Shown here: one piece after another, positions 44,188 to 52,605 of the stretch
Position numbering within the stretch: the stretch's first letter is position 1
Layout: each line of letters opens with the position of its first letter
Assembly: GCF_005222815.1 (NCBI RefSeq)
Contig: NZ_STGB01000001.1
Coordinates: 1,116,001 to 1,180,000 of the forward strand
Origin: Roseomonas sp. AR75
GTDB taxonomy: Bacteria > Pseudomonadota > Alphaproteobacteria > Acetobacterales > Acetobacteraceae
Direction: 5' to 3'
Length of the DNA: 64,000 nucleotides
Notes under the pieces: generated by a model
What the model was told of the DNA's origin: nothing
Seen by the model: only the letters and a program-made list of their open reading frames with translations
The model's database searches: none
Program-made: the position numbers and the translations under genes

Positions 44188-45488
44188 CCGCGCAGTTCCG
44201 TCGCGCCAGCATCGTGCCCTTCAACGACGCCGGCACCGAGCCGCAGGACGACCTGGCCGTGCCGCTGGACTTCAATCCGGAGACGCTGACGCTCAAGACC
44301 AGCGCCGGGCAGTCGCGCGACCGGTCCCGCCAGGGGCGGCAGCAGGTGCAGAATGTCGGCGCCTCCTCGGCGACGCTCTCCTTCGAGGCCACCTTCGACA
44401 GCACGCGCCCGCGCGACGGCGAGGATGGCCGCGCGCCGATCCAGGAGGAGGAGCTGGATGTCCGCCTGCGCACGCGACCGCTCGCGCTGCTGATCCAGGC
44501 GGCGGAGAGCGAGCAGGGCAGCGGCGGCAACAGCCAGCCGGCGCCGAAGCGCGTGCAGTTCCGCTGGGGCAGCATCATCTTCAACGGGCTGATCACGCAG
44601 TACCAGGAGACCTTCGACTATTTCTCCCCGGGCGGCGTGCCGCTGCGCAGCAAGGTGCAGATCACGCTGACAGAGCAGGAGTTCCGCTACGAGATCGACA
44701 GTCAGGACCGCGCGCGCGCGCAGGCTGCGGCGGGACCAAGCCCCAGCAGCATGCGCGATGCGGCCAGCGCGGCCGGCGCGGACAGCCTGTTCGACCTGAG
44801 CGGCGGCTTCTCGCTCGGGCTGTCGGCGGGCTTCTCGGCAGGGTTTTCCGCCAGCTTCTCGGCGGGCTTCTCCGCGGAATTCTCCGCCGGGTTCTCGGCC
44901 GACATCTCGCTCCAGGCGGAGCTCGGCCTGTCGGTCGATGTCGGGCTTTCCGCGGGTGCGGGCGTATCGCTCTCGGCGGATGCGGCGGTGGATCTGTTCG
45001 GCGCCTCGGCCCTCGGCACCGGCGGCGCGACCGCGGGCAAGGCGGGCATCACTGCCTCGACACCATCGGGCAGCAGCGGTTCCGGCGGCGGCGGCACCGC
45101 CGCGGCGGTGAAGGGAGCCATCCCTGCCGCGCCGAGCCCCTGGGCGCCGGAAGGCCCGGCGCCCGGCAGCCAGGCTGCGGGCCTGGCGGCCATCGTGCTG
45201 TCGCAGCGTGCCGCTGGTATCGCGCTGGCCGCGCCCAACACGCCGGACGCGGTGACCCCGCTGGCGCCGCGCGGCTCGCCACCGCCCGTGCTGCCGCGCG
45301 CGCCGACCGGCATCGCCCCGCAGGCGATCCGCAGCGTGCCGCGCGAGATGGATATCACCGGCGATCGCCGCCCGCGCTGGGAAGCGCTCGGCACCGCCGC
45401 CCCGCGCTTCGTCGCCGTGGCGGCCAGCAGGACCTCCGGCTGCGGCTGTGGCGGTGGCTGCGGCTGCGCGCGCTGCGGCGGGGGCTGA
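44184..45488 (+). CDS. Pvc7-like tube/baseplate adaptor with Ser-Ala-Gly-Phe repeats and Cys-rich tail
   Basis: A 434-aa protein. Residues 1-175 match the contractile-injection-system tube adaptor N-terminal domain (VPLDFNPETLTLKTSAG, then FRWGSIIFNGLITQYQETFD and QITLTEQEFRYE). Pvc7/Afp7 normally continues into a LysM domain; none is recognisable here. Instead residues about 206-268 form a run of SAGF/SAEF-type tetrapeptides, followed by a Gly/Pro/Ala-rich linker and a tail with cysteines at 420, 422, 426, 428 and 431. The gene overlaps both neighbours closely. Adaptor role from family; the meaning of the repeats is unknown. Confidence 0.85.
   Translation: MTAQFRRASIVPFNDAGTEPQDDLAVPLDFNPETLTLKTSAGQSRDRSRQGRQQVQNVGASSATLSFEATFDSTRPRDGEDGRAPIQEEELDVRLRTRPLALLIQAAESEQGSGGNSQPAPKRVQFRWGSIIFNGLITQYQETFDYFSPGGVPLRSKVQITLTEQEFRYEIDSQDRARAQAAAGPSPSSMRDAASAAGADSLFDLSGGFSLGLSAGFSAGFSASFSAGFSAEFSAGFSADISLQAELGLSVDVGLSAGAGVSLSADAAVDLFGASALGTGGATAGKAGITASTPSGSSGSGGGGTAAAVKGAIPAAPSPWAPEGPAPGSQAAGLAAIVLSQRAAGIALAAPNTPDAVTPLAPRGSPPPVLPRAPTGIAPQAIRSVPREMDITGDRRPRWEALGTAAPRFVAVAASRTSGCGCGGGCGCARCGGG
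44799..44988 (+). repeat. In-frame short repeats coding for SAGF-like tetrapeptides
   Basis: About ten degenerate 12-bp units coding for (S-A-G/S/E-F)-like peptides in the Pvc7-like gene. The periodic Phe/Leu every four residues between small residues suggests a regular amphipathic or fibrous structure. Confidence 0.7.
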
Positions 45489-45491
45489 ACC

Positions 45492-45689
45492 ATGCCCGTG
45501 ATCATCGGCCAGGTGGATACCGACATCAGCGTGGACCGCGGCGCCGCTTCCTCCGGCGGCGGCACGCAGACCGCGGAGGCCGGCAGCCAGCCGCTGGAGG
45601 TGCAGGTGGAGGAGTTGCGCGCGGCCATCCGCGAGATCATCGCGGAGGAGCTTGAGCGCGAACTCCGCCGCAGGCTGCCGCAGCGATGA
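45492..45689 (+). CDS. Small Pvc6-like (DUF5908-like) protein
   Basis: A 65-aa protein with a short beta-like N-terminus (PVIIGQVDTDISV) and an acidic/basic C-terminal helix (LRAAIREIIAEELERELRRR). Size, helix pattern and position near the Pvc7-like gene match DUF5908/Pvc6-type small proteins of eCIS loci, whose job is unknown. It starts three bases after the Pvc7-like stop and overlaps the next start by four bases. Confidence 0.72.
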   Translation: MPVIIGQVDTDISVDRGAASSGGGTQTAEAGSQPLEVQVEELRAAIREIIAEELERELRRRLPQR

Positions 45690-46774
45690 CCGACGGCCCG
45701 CCCCTGCTGGTCGGCGCAAGGCCCGTCATCTCCGTGGACGGGCGGGAGGACAGCGCGCTGGTGCGCGACCTGATCCGGCTGGAGACGCGCGCGGACAGCA
45801 ACGGCGTGGACGAGCTGGAAGCGGTGTTCCTGAATTTCGGCGCGGCGGAAGGCGCCAGCAGCCCCGGCTTCGTGCATTTCGACCGCAGCCGCCTGGACTT
45901 CGGCAAGTCCATCGCCATCGCCTTCGATGTCGGCGGAAGCCGCGAGACGGTGTTCGACGGCACCATCAACGCCATCGGCGCGCTGTATCCCGAACAGCGC
46001 CCGCCGGAGATCACGATCCTGGCCGAGGACAAGCTGGCGCAGCTTCGCCTGAAGCGCCGATCCCGCGTCTTCGAGCAGAGCAGCGATTCCGACATCCTGA
46101 ACCAGCTCGTCCAGGATGCTGGGTTGCGCGCCGATGTGCAGGCGGATGGCCCGACCCACACCCAGCGCTGGCAGGTCGGCCAGAGCGAGCTGTTCCTGCT
46201 GCGCGAACGCGCCCGCGCGCTGGATGCGCGCATCACGCTGCGGGACGGCGCGGTGAAGGTGACGACGCAGAGCGACGGCGCCCGCCCGGTGACGCTCACC
46301 CGCCTGAACGAGCTGATCCGCTTCGAGCTGAAGGCCGACCTGGCCGAGCAGCGCAGCGCGGTGCGCGTGCATGGCTGGGACGTGGCGGGCAAGCAGGCGA
46401 TCACCGAGGAAGCCGGCACCGACACCGCCCGCGCCGCCGCCGAGGGCCAGGGCCGCACCGGCGCCGAGATCGTGCAGGAGGCCTGGGGCGAGGCGCCGGA
46501 GGACCTGCATCTCGACGCGCCCGCCAGCACCGACGAGGCAAGGCGCCTCGCCGAGGCCCGCATGCAGCATCGCGCCCGCAGCTTCATCCGCGGCCGCGGC
46601 GTGACGCGCGGCACGCCCACGCTGCGCGTCGGCGGGCGGGTGGAACTGCTGGACCTCGGTGCCTGGTTCTCCGGCGTGTGGGAGGTGACGGCGGTGCGCC
46701 ACAGCTTCGACCAGGCATCGGGCTACCGCACGGAATTCGAGGCCTGCCGCGCCGCGCTGGAGGCTGGCGCATGA
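45686..46774 (+). CDS. Spike hub protein, gpD/VgrG N-terminal-like (phage late control D family)
   Basis: A 362-aa protein of the phage late control gene D family (gp27-like hub). Typical segments are LIRLETRADSNGVDELEAVF near residues 28-47, the EQSSDSDILNQLVQDAGL helix and the RSFIRGRGVTRGTPTLRVGG strand near the end. It should form the trimeric hub under the tube. In PVC/Afp this region is fused to the spike in Pvc8; here it ends at an ATGA junction and the spike part is the separate next gene. Confidence 0.88.
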   Translation: MTDGPPLLVGARPVISVDGREDSALVRDLIRLETRADSNGVDELEAVFLNFGAAEGASSPGFVHFDRSRLDFGKSIAIAFDVGGSRETVFDGTINAIGALYPEQRPPEITILAEDKLAQLRLKRRSRVFEQSSDSDILNQLVQDAGLRADVQADGPTHTQRWQVGQSELFLLRERARALDARITLRDGAVKVTTQSDGARPVTLTRLNELIRFELKADLAEQRSAVRVHGWDVAGKQAITEEAGTDTARAAAEGQGRTGAEIVQEAWGEAPEDLHLDAPASTDEARRLAEARMQHRARSFIRGRGVTRGTPTLRVGGRVELLDLGAWFSGVWEVTAVRHSFDQASGYRTEFEACRAALEAGA

Positions 46775-47460
46775 CCCCGCTCGACTTCGGCGGCTTCAGC
46801 CGCCCCGTCCTCGCCGGCGTCTATCCCGCACTGGTGCGCGACGTGCAGGACCCCGACGGCCAAGGCCGCGTGAAGGTGGAACTGCCCTGGCTCGGCGCCG
46901 ATGCCGCCAATGCGCAGGCCTGGGCGCGGCTGGCCACGATGATGGCCGGCGCCGACCGCGGCACCTGGTTCGTCCCGGAACCCGGCGACGAGGTGCTGGT
47001 GGCCTTCCACGGCGGCGACGCCAGCCGGCCCTATGTGATCGGCGCGCTGTGGAACGGCGTGGACGCGCCGCCGGAGACGATGGACGGGCAGAACAACCTG
47101 CGCTCCATCACCTCGCGCTCCGGCCACCGCGTGCTGCTGGACGACACCGCCGGCGCCGAGAAGGTGGAGGTGGAGACGCAGGGCGGCCACACGCTGACGC
47201 TGGACGACGCTTCGGGCGGCACCGTGACGCTCACGCACACCAACGGCGTGACGCTGAAGATGGATGCGGCGGGCAATGTCGAGATCACCGCCAACACGAA
47301 GGTGACCATCAACGCGCCGGCGCAGCTTTCGGTCAGCGCGGGCATGGTGCAGGTGGATGCGGGGATGAGCCGCTTCTCCGGCGTGGTGCAATGCGACACG
47401 CTGATCACCAATGCGGTCATCAGCTCCAGCTACACGCCCGGCGCCGGGAACGTCTGGTGA
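46771..47460 (+). CDS. Spike protein, gpV/gp5-like (OB-fold plus beta-helix)
   Basis: A 229-aa baseplate assembly protein V-like protein. The OB-fold (YPALVRDVQDPDGQGRVKVE, then FVPEPGDEVLVAF) covers residues 17-90; after that come repeated strand units with VEVETQGGHTLTLDDASGG and NGVTLKMDAAGNVEI, ending in a triple-stranded beta-helix needle. With the hub protein it rebuilds a full VgrG-like spike from two polypeptides. No PAAR tip gene is seen nearby. Stop and next start overlap as TGATG. Confidence 0.9.
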   Translation: MTPLDFGGFSRPVLAGVYPALVRDVQDPDGQGRVKVELPWLGADAANAQAWARLATMMAGADRGTWFVPEPGDEVLVAFHGGDASRPYVIGALWNGVDAPPETMDGQNNLRSITSRSGHRVLLDDTAGAEKVEVETQGGHTLTLDDASGGTVTLTHTNGVTLKMDAAGNVEITANTKVTINAPAQLSVSAGMVQVDAGMSRFSGVVQCDTLITNAVISSSYTPGAGNVW

Positions 47461-49940
47461 TGCCGCTAGACCTCGCCCCCCGTGCGCGACGGCGCCTGAT
47501 CGTTCCCGCGGTGAAGCACCAACCGCGCGAGACACTGGTCGCCGCGACGCCCTTCTTCCTGCGCGGCACGGCGATGCCGCAGGCCGCAAGGCCGCCGCTG
47601 CTGAGCTTCGACGGCACGAACTTCGTCGAGGATTTCCTGGCCGCTGTCGGCAACGCCGAGAAGCTGCCGAAGCTGCTGCCCTGGCGGGACTGGTCGGAGC
47701 CGCCCTCCGGCGTGCTCGATGCCGCGGGCGGCGCGCTCTATCCAGCCACGCTGACACGCGCCGAGCCGCTCGCCATCGAGGATGATGGCCTCCCAGGCGA
47801 CGGCATCCCCGCGGGCAACCCGCCCTGGCTGCGCAAGCTCTACCTGCCCCTCCACCAGCGCTTCACCTTCGTCGCCTTCGACCTGGTCTGCCGGCGCCTC
47901 GGCTTCCCGCCGGTGGACCGCGGGCGGATCGTCGCCTCCGGCGCGGTCGTGCGGCGGCTGCGGCCGGATCGCACGCGCGAACGCTGGGAGGACTGGATCA
48001 GTGCCGATGGCAGGCGCGGCGTCTGGACCGAGCTTGCGCTGCCTCTGGCTCAGCTCGATCCGCAGGCGGTGGCCGCGGGCGCCTTTGCCGGGCAGGAGGT
48101 CGCGCTGCGCGCGCGGCTCGGGCTTGCCGCCGACGCCCCGCTGCCGGCGGCGCTGGACAGCGCGAAGCTCGCCTTGCTGCAGCCCGACGCGGCCGATGGC
48201 ACGGCGGCACGACACTGCACGGTGTACGGCTATCTGCCGGTCTTCTCCTCAGCCGAGCAGGCCGGCGATGCGGCCCCGCTCTCGCCCACCGAGACGGTCG
48301 CGGCCCTGCAGCAGCGCGCGGCCGACACCGTAGCGGAGGCCGCGCTTGCCGCACCGACGATGGCGACGACGATCAATGATGCGCTGACCGATCTGCTGGA
48401 CGCCACCATCCTGCCGGCTGCGCCGACCTCTGCCGAGATCGCCAACGCCTGGAACATCGTGGACGGCTTCATCGGCAGCGGCGGACCGCCGGCCGGCACC
48501 GCGGACCAGGCGGTCGCGACCGCGCTGGATCGGATGCTGGGCGCCATGCTGGCTGCCGGCTTCACGGTGCTGGCGCCGGCCAGCGTCGACGCGGATGCGC
48601 TCGACGCGGATGATCCTGAGACCGCCGGGCTCTGGCTGGGCCGCGCGCGCGACCTGCTCGGAAGCTGGGCCGGCGATGGCAGCCTTCGCGCGGAGCGCTT
48701 CGGCTCGACCTGGGGTGCCGAGAACTACACCGCCAACCGCCCGTCCTGGCGCATCCTGCTCGATGACCGGCTGCGGCAGGTCGCGGCGGCCTTCCGCGAC
48801 GGCACGCCGGTGCCGCCGGCGACCGGTGGCGTCACCGTCGGCGTGAACCCCGAGGATGCCGGCGTGCTCTGGGCCTGCGCCCTGCTGCGGCTGCGCGTGA
48901 TGCGCATTGCGCTCGCCGCCTCGCTCCGGCGGCAGATGTTCGGGCCGGACGCCGAGACCGCATCGCTGATCGCCTTCCAGACCGGCGTGCCGGCCGGCAC
49001 ACCCGGCGCGTTGGGCGAGGAGATCGCCGCCTCGCTCGGGCTCGAGGCATGGCGCGGCACGCCGGATGCGCCGACGTGGCCGCCGCTGGACCAACGCACG
49101 CCGCCGGCCACGGGCGATCTTCGCGCTGCCAACGCGCATGCGGCCGCGCGCCGCCTGGAGGACGCCTTCGCCGACTTCGAGACCGCCGTGGCCCCCGCCG
49201 GCACCGCCTTCGACGAGGAACAGACGCAGCGCCTGGGCACGCGCGCGACGAACATCGCCAGCCGCATCGGCCAGCTCACCGGCGGGTCCTCCGCCGCGAC
49301 CATCCTGCGCGCGCAGGGGCTCGAAGTGCTGGAACAGCCCGCGCGCGGCCTGCTCGGACTGCCCGGCGCGGCGCCGAACGCCTTGGCTATCGCCTCGCTC
49401 GGCATCTCGCTGGCCGCGCGCTACGCAGACCAGGCGGTGGCGCTGCGCGTCGCCCGCGACGAGGCGCGCGTCCCGCGCAAGCGCTACGACCATGACAGTC
49501 TCTATGCCGTCTGGTGCTGGGCGCGCGTGGCCGGACGCGACAAATGCGAGAGGGAGACGATCGTCTGGACGCTCGGCAGCGAGCCCTTCTCCATCGCGGA
49601 ACCCACGGACATCCTCGGCGCAAAGCCCGCCACGGTGCAGTTGCCGGACATCCCCAAGCTGATCCGCGACATCCCCCGCATGGCGAAAGCCCGGGCAAAA
49701 CCCTTCGCCGCCTTCGCCGCGCCGCCGAACAGCAGCTACATCACCGGCGAGGAGCCGGAGGACACCAAGCGCGCCTGGGGCATCGGCTGGATCTGCAGCT
49801 TCGGCATCCCCGTGCTGACCATCTGCGCCTTCATCCTGTTCAGCATCATCTTCTCCATCCTGATCATCCTGCCGGGCTTCTTCTGGATGCTGCTGCTGAA
49901 GTTCTGCATCCCCATCCCCGTGCCGAAGAAATCGTCATGA
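47460..49940 (+). CDS. Large unknown injection-system protein with C-terminal hydrophobic hairpin
   Basis: An 826-aa protein without a recognised domain, sitting between the spike and gp25 genes where PVC/Afp has no such gene. The N-terminal ~300 residues are mixed alpha/beta; residues about 300-700 are Ala-rich and helical. The last ~53 residues (from about 774) are strikingly hydrophobic, with two spans separated by a Pro-Gly turn (ILPGFFW) and the ending CIPIPVPKKSS. No signal peptide. Because it is baseplate-adjacent and membrane-active in appearance, it may anchor the particle to a membrane or take part in piercing. Coupled to both neighbours (TGATG, ATGA). Confidence 0.75.
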   Translation: MPLDLAPRARRRLIVPAVKHQPRETLVAATPFFLRGTAMPQAARPPLLSFDGTNFVEDFLAAVGNAEKLPKLLPWRDWSEPPSGVLDAAGGALYPATLTRAEPLAIEDDGLPGDGIPAGNPPWLRKLYLPLHQRFTFVAFDLVCRRLGFPPVDRGRIVASGAVVRRLRPDRTRERWEDWISADGRRGVWTELALPLAQLDPQAVAAGAFAGQEVALRARLGLAADAPLPAALDSAKLALLQPDAADGTAARHCTVYGYLPVFSSAEQAGDAAPLSPTETVAALQQRAADTVAEAALAAPTMATTINDALTDLLDATILPAAPTSAEIANAWNIVDGFIGSGGPPAGTADQAVATALDRMLGAMLAAGFTVLAPASVDADALDADDPETAGLWLGRARDLLGSWAGDGSLRAERFGSTWGAENYTANRPSWRILLDDRLRQVAAAFRDGTPVPPATGGVTVGVNPEDAGVLWACALLRLRVMRIALAASLRRQMFGPDAETASLIAFQTGVPAGTPGALGEEIAASLGLEAWRGTPDAPTWPPLDQRTPPATGDLRAANAHAAARRLEDAFADFETAVAPAGTAFDEEQTQRLGTRATNIASRIGQLTGGSSAATILRAQGLEVLEQPARGLLGLPGAAPNALAIASLGISLAARYADQAVALRVARDEARVPRKRYDHDSLYAVWCWARVAGRDKCERETIVWTLGSEPFSIAEPTDILGAKPATVQLPDIPKLIRDIPRMAKARAKPFAAFAAPPNSSYITGEEPEDTKRAWGIGWICSFGIPVLTICAFILFSIIFSILIILPGFFWMLLLKFCIPIPVPKKSS

Positions 49941-50332
49941 TCGGAACCCAGGCCAAGCCGCTGCGCGGCGTCCGTCTGCCACTGGTCGGCCCGACCGGCT
50001 GGGGCTGGATCGCGGACCCCGAGGCCGCCGACCAGGCGGTGCGCGCGGTGCTGCTGACCGAACCCGGCGAGCGCATCGGCCGTCCCCTCTTCGGCGCAGG
50101 CCTGCGCCGCTTCCTGTTCCAGCCGAACAGCCTGGAAACGCGGACGCGCATGCGCCTGACGATCGAGGAGGCGATGGCGCGCGACCTGCCGCGACTGAAG
50201 CTGGAAGGCGTCGAGATCATGACCGCGCCGCGCGAACCCGAGCGGTTGGAGATCACCGTGCGCTTCCGCATCCCCGGCAGCGCGGTGCCGCAGGCCGCGA
50301 CGGTCGGGCTGAACCTGCAGGGAGGAGGCTGA
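49937..50332 (+). CDS. Baseplate wedge protein, gp25-like
   Basis: A 131-aa gp25/gpW-family protein. GERIGRPLFGAGLRRFLF near residues 45-62 and MRLTIEEAMARDLPRL are the family motifs. gp25-like proteins nucleate sheath assembly at the baseplate (Pvc9/Afp9). The gene overlaps the stop of the 826-aa protein gene by four bases. Confidence 0.92.
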   Translation: MIGTQAKPLRGVRLPLVGPTGWGWIADPEAADQAVRAVLLTEPGERIGRPLFGAGLRRFLFQPNSLETRTRMRLTIEEAMARDLPRLKLEGVEIMTAPREPERLEITVRFRIPGSAVPQAATVGLNLQGGG

Positions 50333-50335
50333 GGC

Positions 50336-52603
50336 ATGGCGATCCAGCCACCCCGTCTGGACGACCGATCCTGGCAGGATCTGCGCGAGGAGCTGGTGCG
50401 GCGCATTCCCGTGCATGCGCCGGAATGGACGGACCACAGCCCGACCGATCCCGGCGTCACGCTGATCGAGCTTTTCGCCTTCCTCGGCGACAACCTGCTC
50501 TATCGGCTGAACCGCGCGCCGGAAGCGGCGAAGCTCGCCTTCCTCAAGCTGCTGAACCTGCCGCCGCGGCCTGCCATTCCGGCGCGGGTGCAGCTCCGCC
50601 TGATGCTGCCGAAGGGCGGCATCGATGCGGAGACGCCGGATTTCTCGCCGACCGCGCCGCGGCTGGAATGCGCGGCTGGTCCCGTCTCCTTCGAGGCCGA
50701 CGAGGAGATCACCGTCCTGCCGCTGGAGGTCGCGGGCTTCGTGAAGGCGCGCCACGACGAGGCGGTGCCCGCCGAGGGTACGGAGGCCGTCACGCAGCTT
50801 CTGGAATCGCATCTCGGCAGCGCGCCGGGCACGCTCTCGGCCTATCAGACGGTGCCGATGCCGGCGGTGCAGGGTGGCGTGCTGCCGGCGCCGACCAGCA
50901 GCGCGGGCACGCTGGACGGGCGGCTGTGGCTGTGCCTCCTCGCGCCCGAGGATGCGCTGGCAGCGCTCGCCCCGCGCACACCGGCGGAGGCGCTCGCGGT
51001 GTTGCGCGAACGCATCTCGGGCCGCATCCTGAACCTCGGCGTGCGCACCGATGACGCGTTGTGCGGCCCGGCCGACGTGCTGCGCTGCCCCGATCCCGGC
51101 ACGGCCGCCACGCCCTGGCCGGTACGCGCGGAAATCTCAACCGGCCGCTTCCACGGCGCCTCGAAGCGCGTGGACCGCGCGGCGTTCGAGCGGCTGTCCA
51201 TCGTGGACGACAGGACCGAGGGGCTGACGCGCTCCGGCACGCTGCGCCTGCGCCTGCCGGACATGCGCGGCGGCGTGCCGGTTCTGGGCGACTGGACGGA
51301 GGACAGCTTCGATCCGCCTGATCCGGACCTGCTCGGCGTCGGCCCGCTGCCGCCCCGGCTGGATGATCCGAAGCAGGCCGCGCGCGTGCTGGCCTGGGTC
51401 AGCCTGCGGCGTATCGAGGCCGCGCATCCGCCGATCCGGCTGCGCCTGGTAGAGGGCAATGGCCTCTCCGCCACGCAGGCCGTCACCGCCGCGCCCGAAC
51501 TGCTCGGCCATGGTGATGGACGGCCGGCGCAGATGGTGCGGCTCTCCAAGGCGCCGATGCTGCAGGACAGCGAGCTGGTGCAGGTGCGCGGCACGCTGGG
51601 CTGGGAGAAGTGGACGCGGGTCGACGATCTCGCACTCGGCGGTCCGGACGATCCCGTCTACCTGCTCGATCCGGTCGAGGGCACGATCACCTTCGGCGAC
51701 GGGCTGCATGGCCGCATGCCGCTGCCCGGCGAGGCGATCCGCTGCCTCGGCTACCGTGCCGGCGGCGGGGCGCGCGGCAATGTGCCGGCGATGGCGGTCA
51801 GCCGCGTGAAGAACGCGCGCGTCGGGCTGCGTTGCGAGAACAGCCTGCCCGCGGAAGGCGGCCAGGATGCCGAGACGATCCCGGAGGCGACCGCGCGCAT
51901 CCCGCGCACGCTGCGCACGCATGACCGCGCCGTCGCCGCCGAGGATTTCGTGGAGATCGCGCTGGAGACTCCGGGCCGCAAGGTCGGCCGCGCGCATGTC
52001 TTGCCGCGCCACAAGCCGCAGCAGCGCGCCGATGGCGTGCCGGGGACCGTGACGGTCGTCGTGCTGCCCGCGCATGATCCGGTCACCCCCGACACGCCGA
52101 CGCCGGATCGCGAGATGCTGCGCCGCGTCTGCGCGCATCTGGAACCGCGGCGCCTGGTGACGACGGAGCTCTACGTCACGCCGCCGGAATACGTGCCGGT
52201 GGACCTCTCCGTCGCGGTCGAGGCCGAGCCCGGGACGGGCGGAGAGACGCTGAAGCGCTGGGTGGAGCTCGCGCTGCGCCAGCATTTCGCGCCGCTGCCG
52301 CCCTATGGCCCCGACGGCGCTGGCTGGCCCTTCGGACGCGCCGTGCGCGACCGCGACGCGGAAGCCGCGGCGCTGCGCGTGCAGGGCGTGCGCCTGGTGA
52401 ACGAGGTGCTGCTGGAAGGCGAAGCGATCGGCGCCGATGGGGAGAACACGCCGGTCACCGGCAGCGTGCCGATGCTGGCCTGGCAGTTGCCGGTGATCCG
52501 CAGCGTGCGCGTCGCGATCGGTGAGAAGGCCGAGGAGATCGCGCCGGAGCCGACGCCGCCGGTGGACGGCATGCCGGTGCCTGTCGAAGTCGAGAAGTGC
52601 TGA
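50336..52603 (+). CDS. Baseplate assembly protein, gpJ/gp6-like (Pvc11 type)
   Basis: A 755-aa putative baseplate wedge protein. The N-terminus (DDRSWQDLREELVRRIPVHAPEWTD, then DPGVTLIELFAFLGDNLLYRLNR) is diagnostic for the eCIS 'putative baseplate assembly protein' family, and the later GDGLHGRMPLPGEAIR segment is the conserved gpJ core. It would form the wedge ring that holds gp25 and the hub. GGAGGAGG precedes ATG 50336. Length is normal for Pvc11-like proteins. Confidence 0.9.
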   Translation: MAIQPPRLDDRSWQDLREELVRRIPVHAPEWTDHSPTDPGVTLIELFAFLGDNLLYRLNRAPEAAKLAFLKLLNLPPRPAIPARVQLRLMLPKGGIDAETPDFSPTAPRLECAAGPVSFEADEEITVLPLEVAGFVKARHDEAVPAEGTEAVTQLLESHLGSAPGTLSAYQTVPMPAVQGGVLPAPTSSAGTLDGRLWLCLLAPEDALAALAPRTPAEALAVLRERISGRILNLGVRTDDALCGPADVLRCPDPGTAATPWPVRAEISTGRFHGASKRVDRAAFERLSIVDDRTEGLTRSGTLRLRLPDMRGGVPVLGDWTEDSFDPPDPDLLGVGPLPPRLDDPKQAARVLAWVSLRRIEAAHPPIRLRLVEGNGLSATQAVTAAPELLGHGDGRPAQMVRLSKAPMLQDSELVQVRGTLGWEKWTRVDDLALGGPDDPVYLLDPVEGTITFGDGLHGRMPLPGEAIRCLGYRAGGGARGNVPAMAVSRVKNARVGLRCENSLPAEGGQDAETIPEATARIPRTLRTHDRAVAAEDFVEIALETPGRKVGRAHVLPRHKPQQRADGVPGTVTVVVLPAHDPVTPDTPTPDREMLRRVCAHLEPRRLVTTELYVTPPEYVPVDLSVAVEAEPGTGGETLKRWVELALRQHFAPLPPYGPDGAGWPFGRAVRDRDAEAAALRVQGVRLVNEVLLEGEAIGADGENTPVTGSVPMLAWQLPVIRSVRVAIGEKAEEIAPEPTPPVDGMPVPVEVEKC

Positions 52604-52605
52604 GC

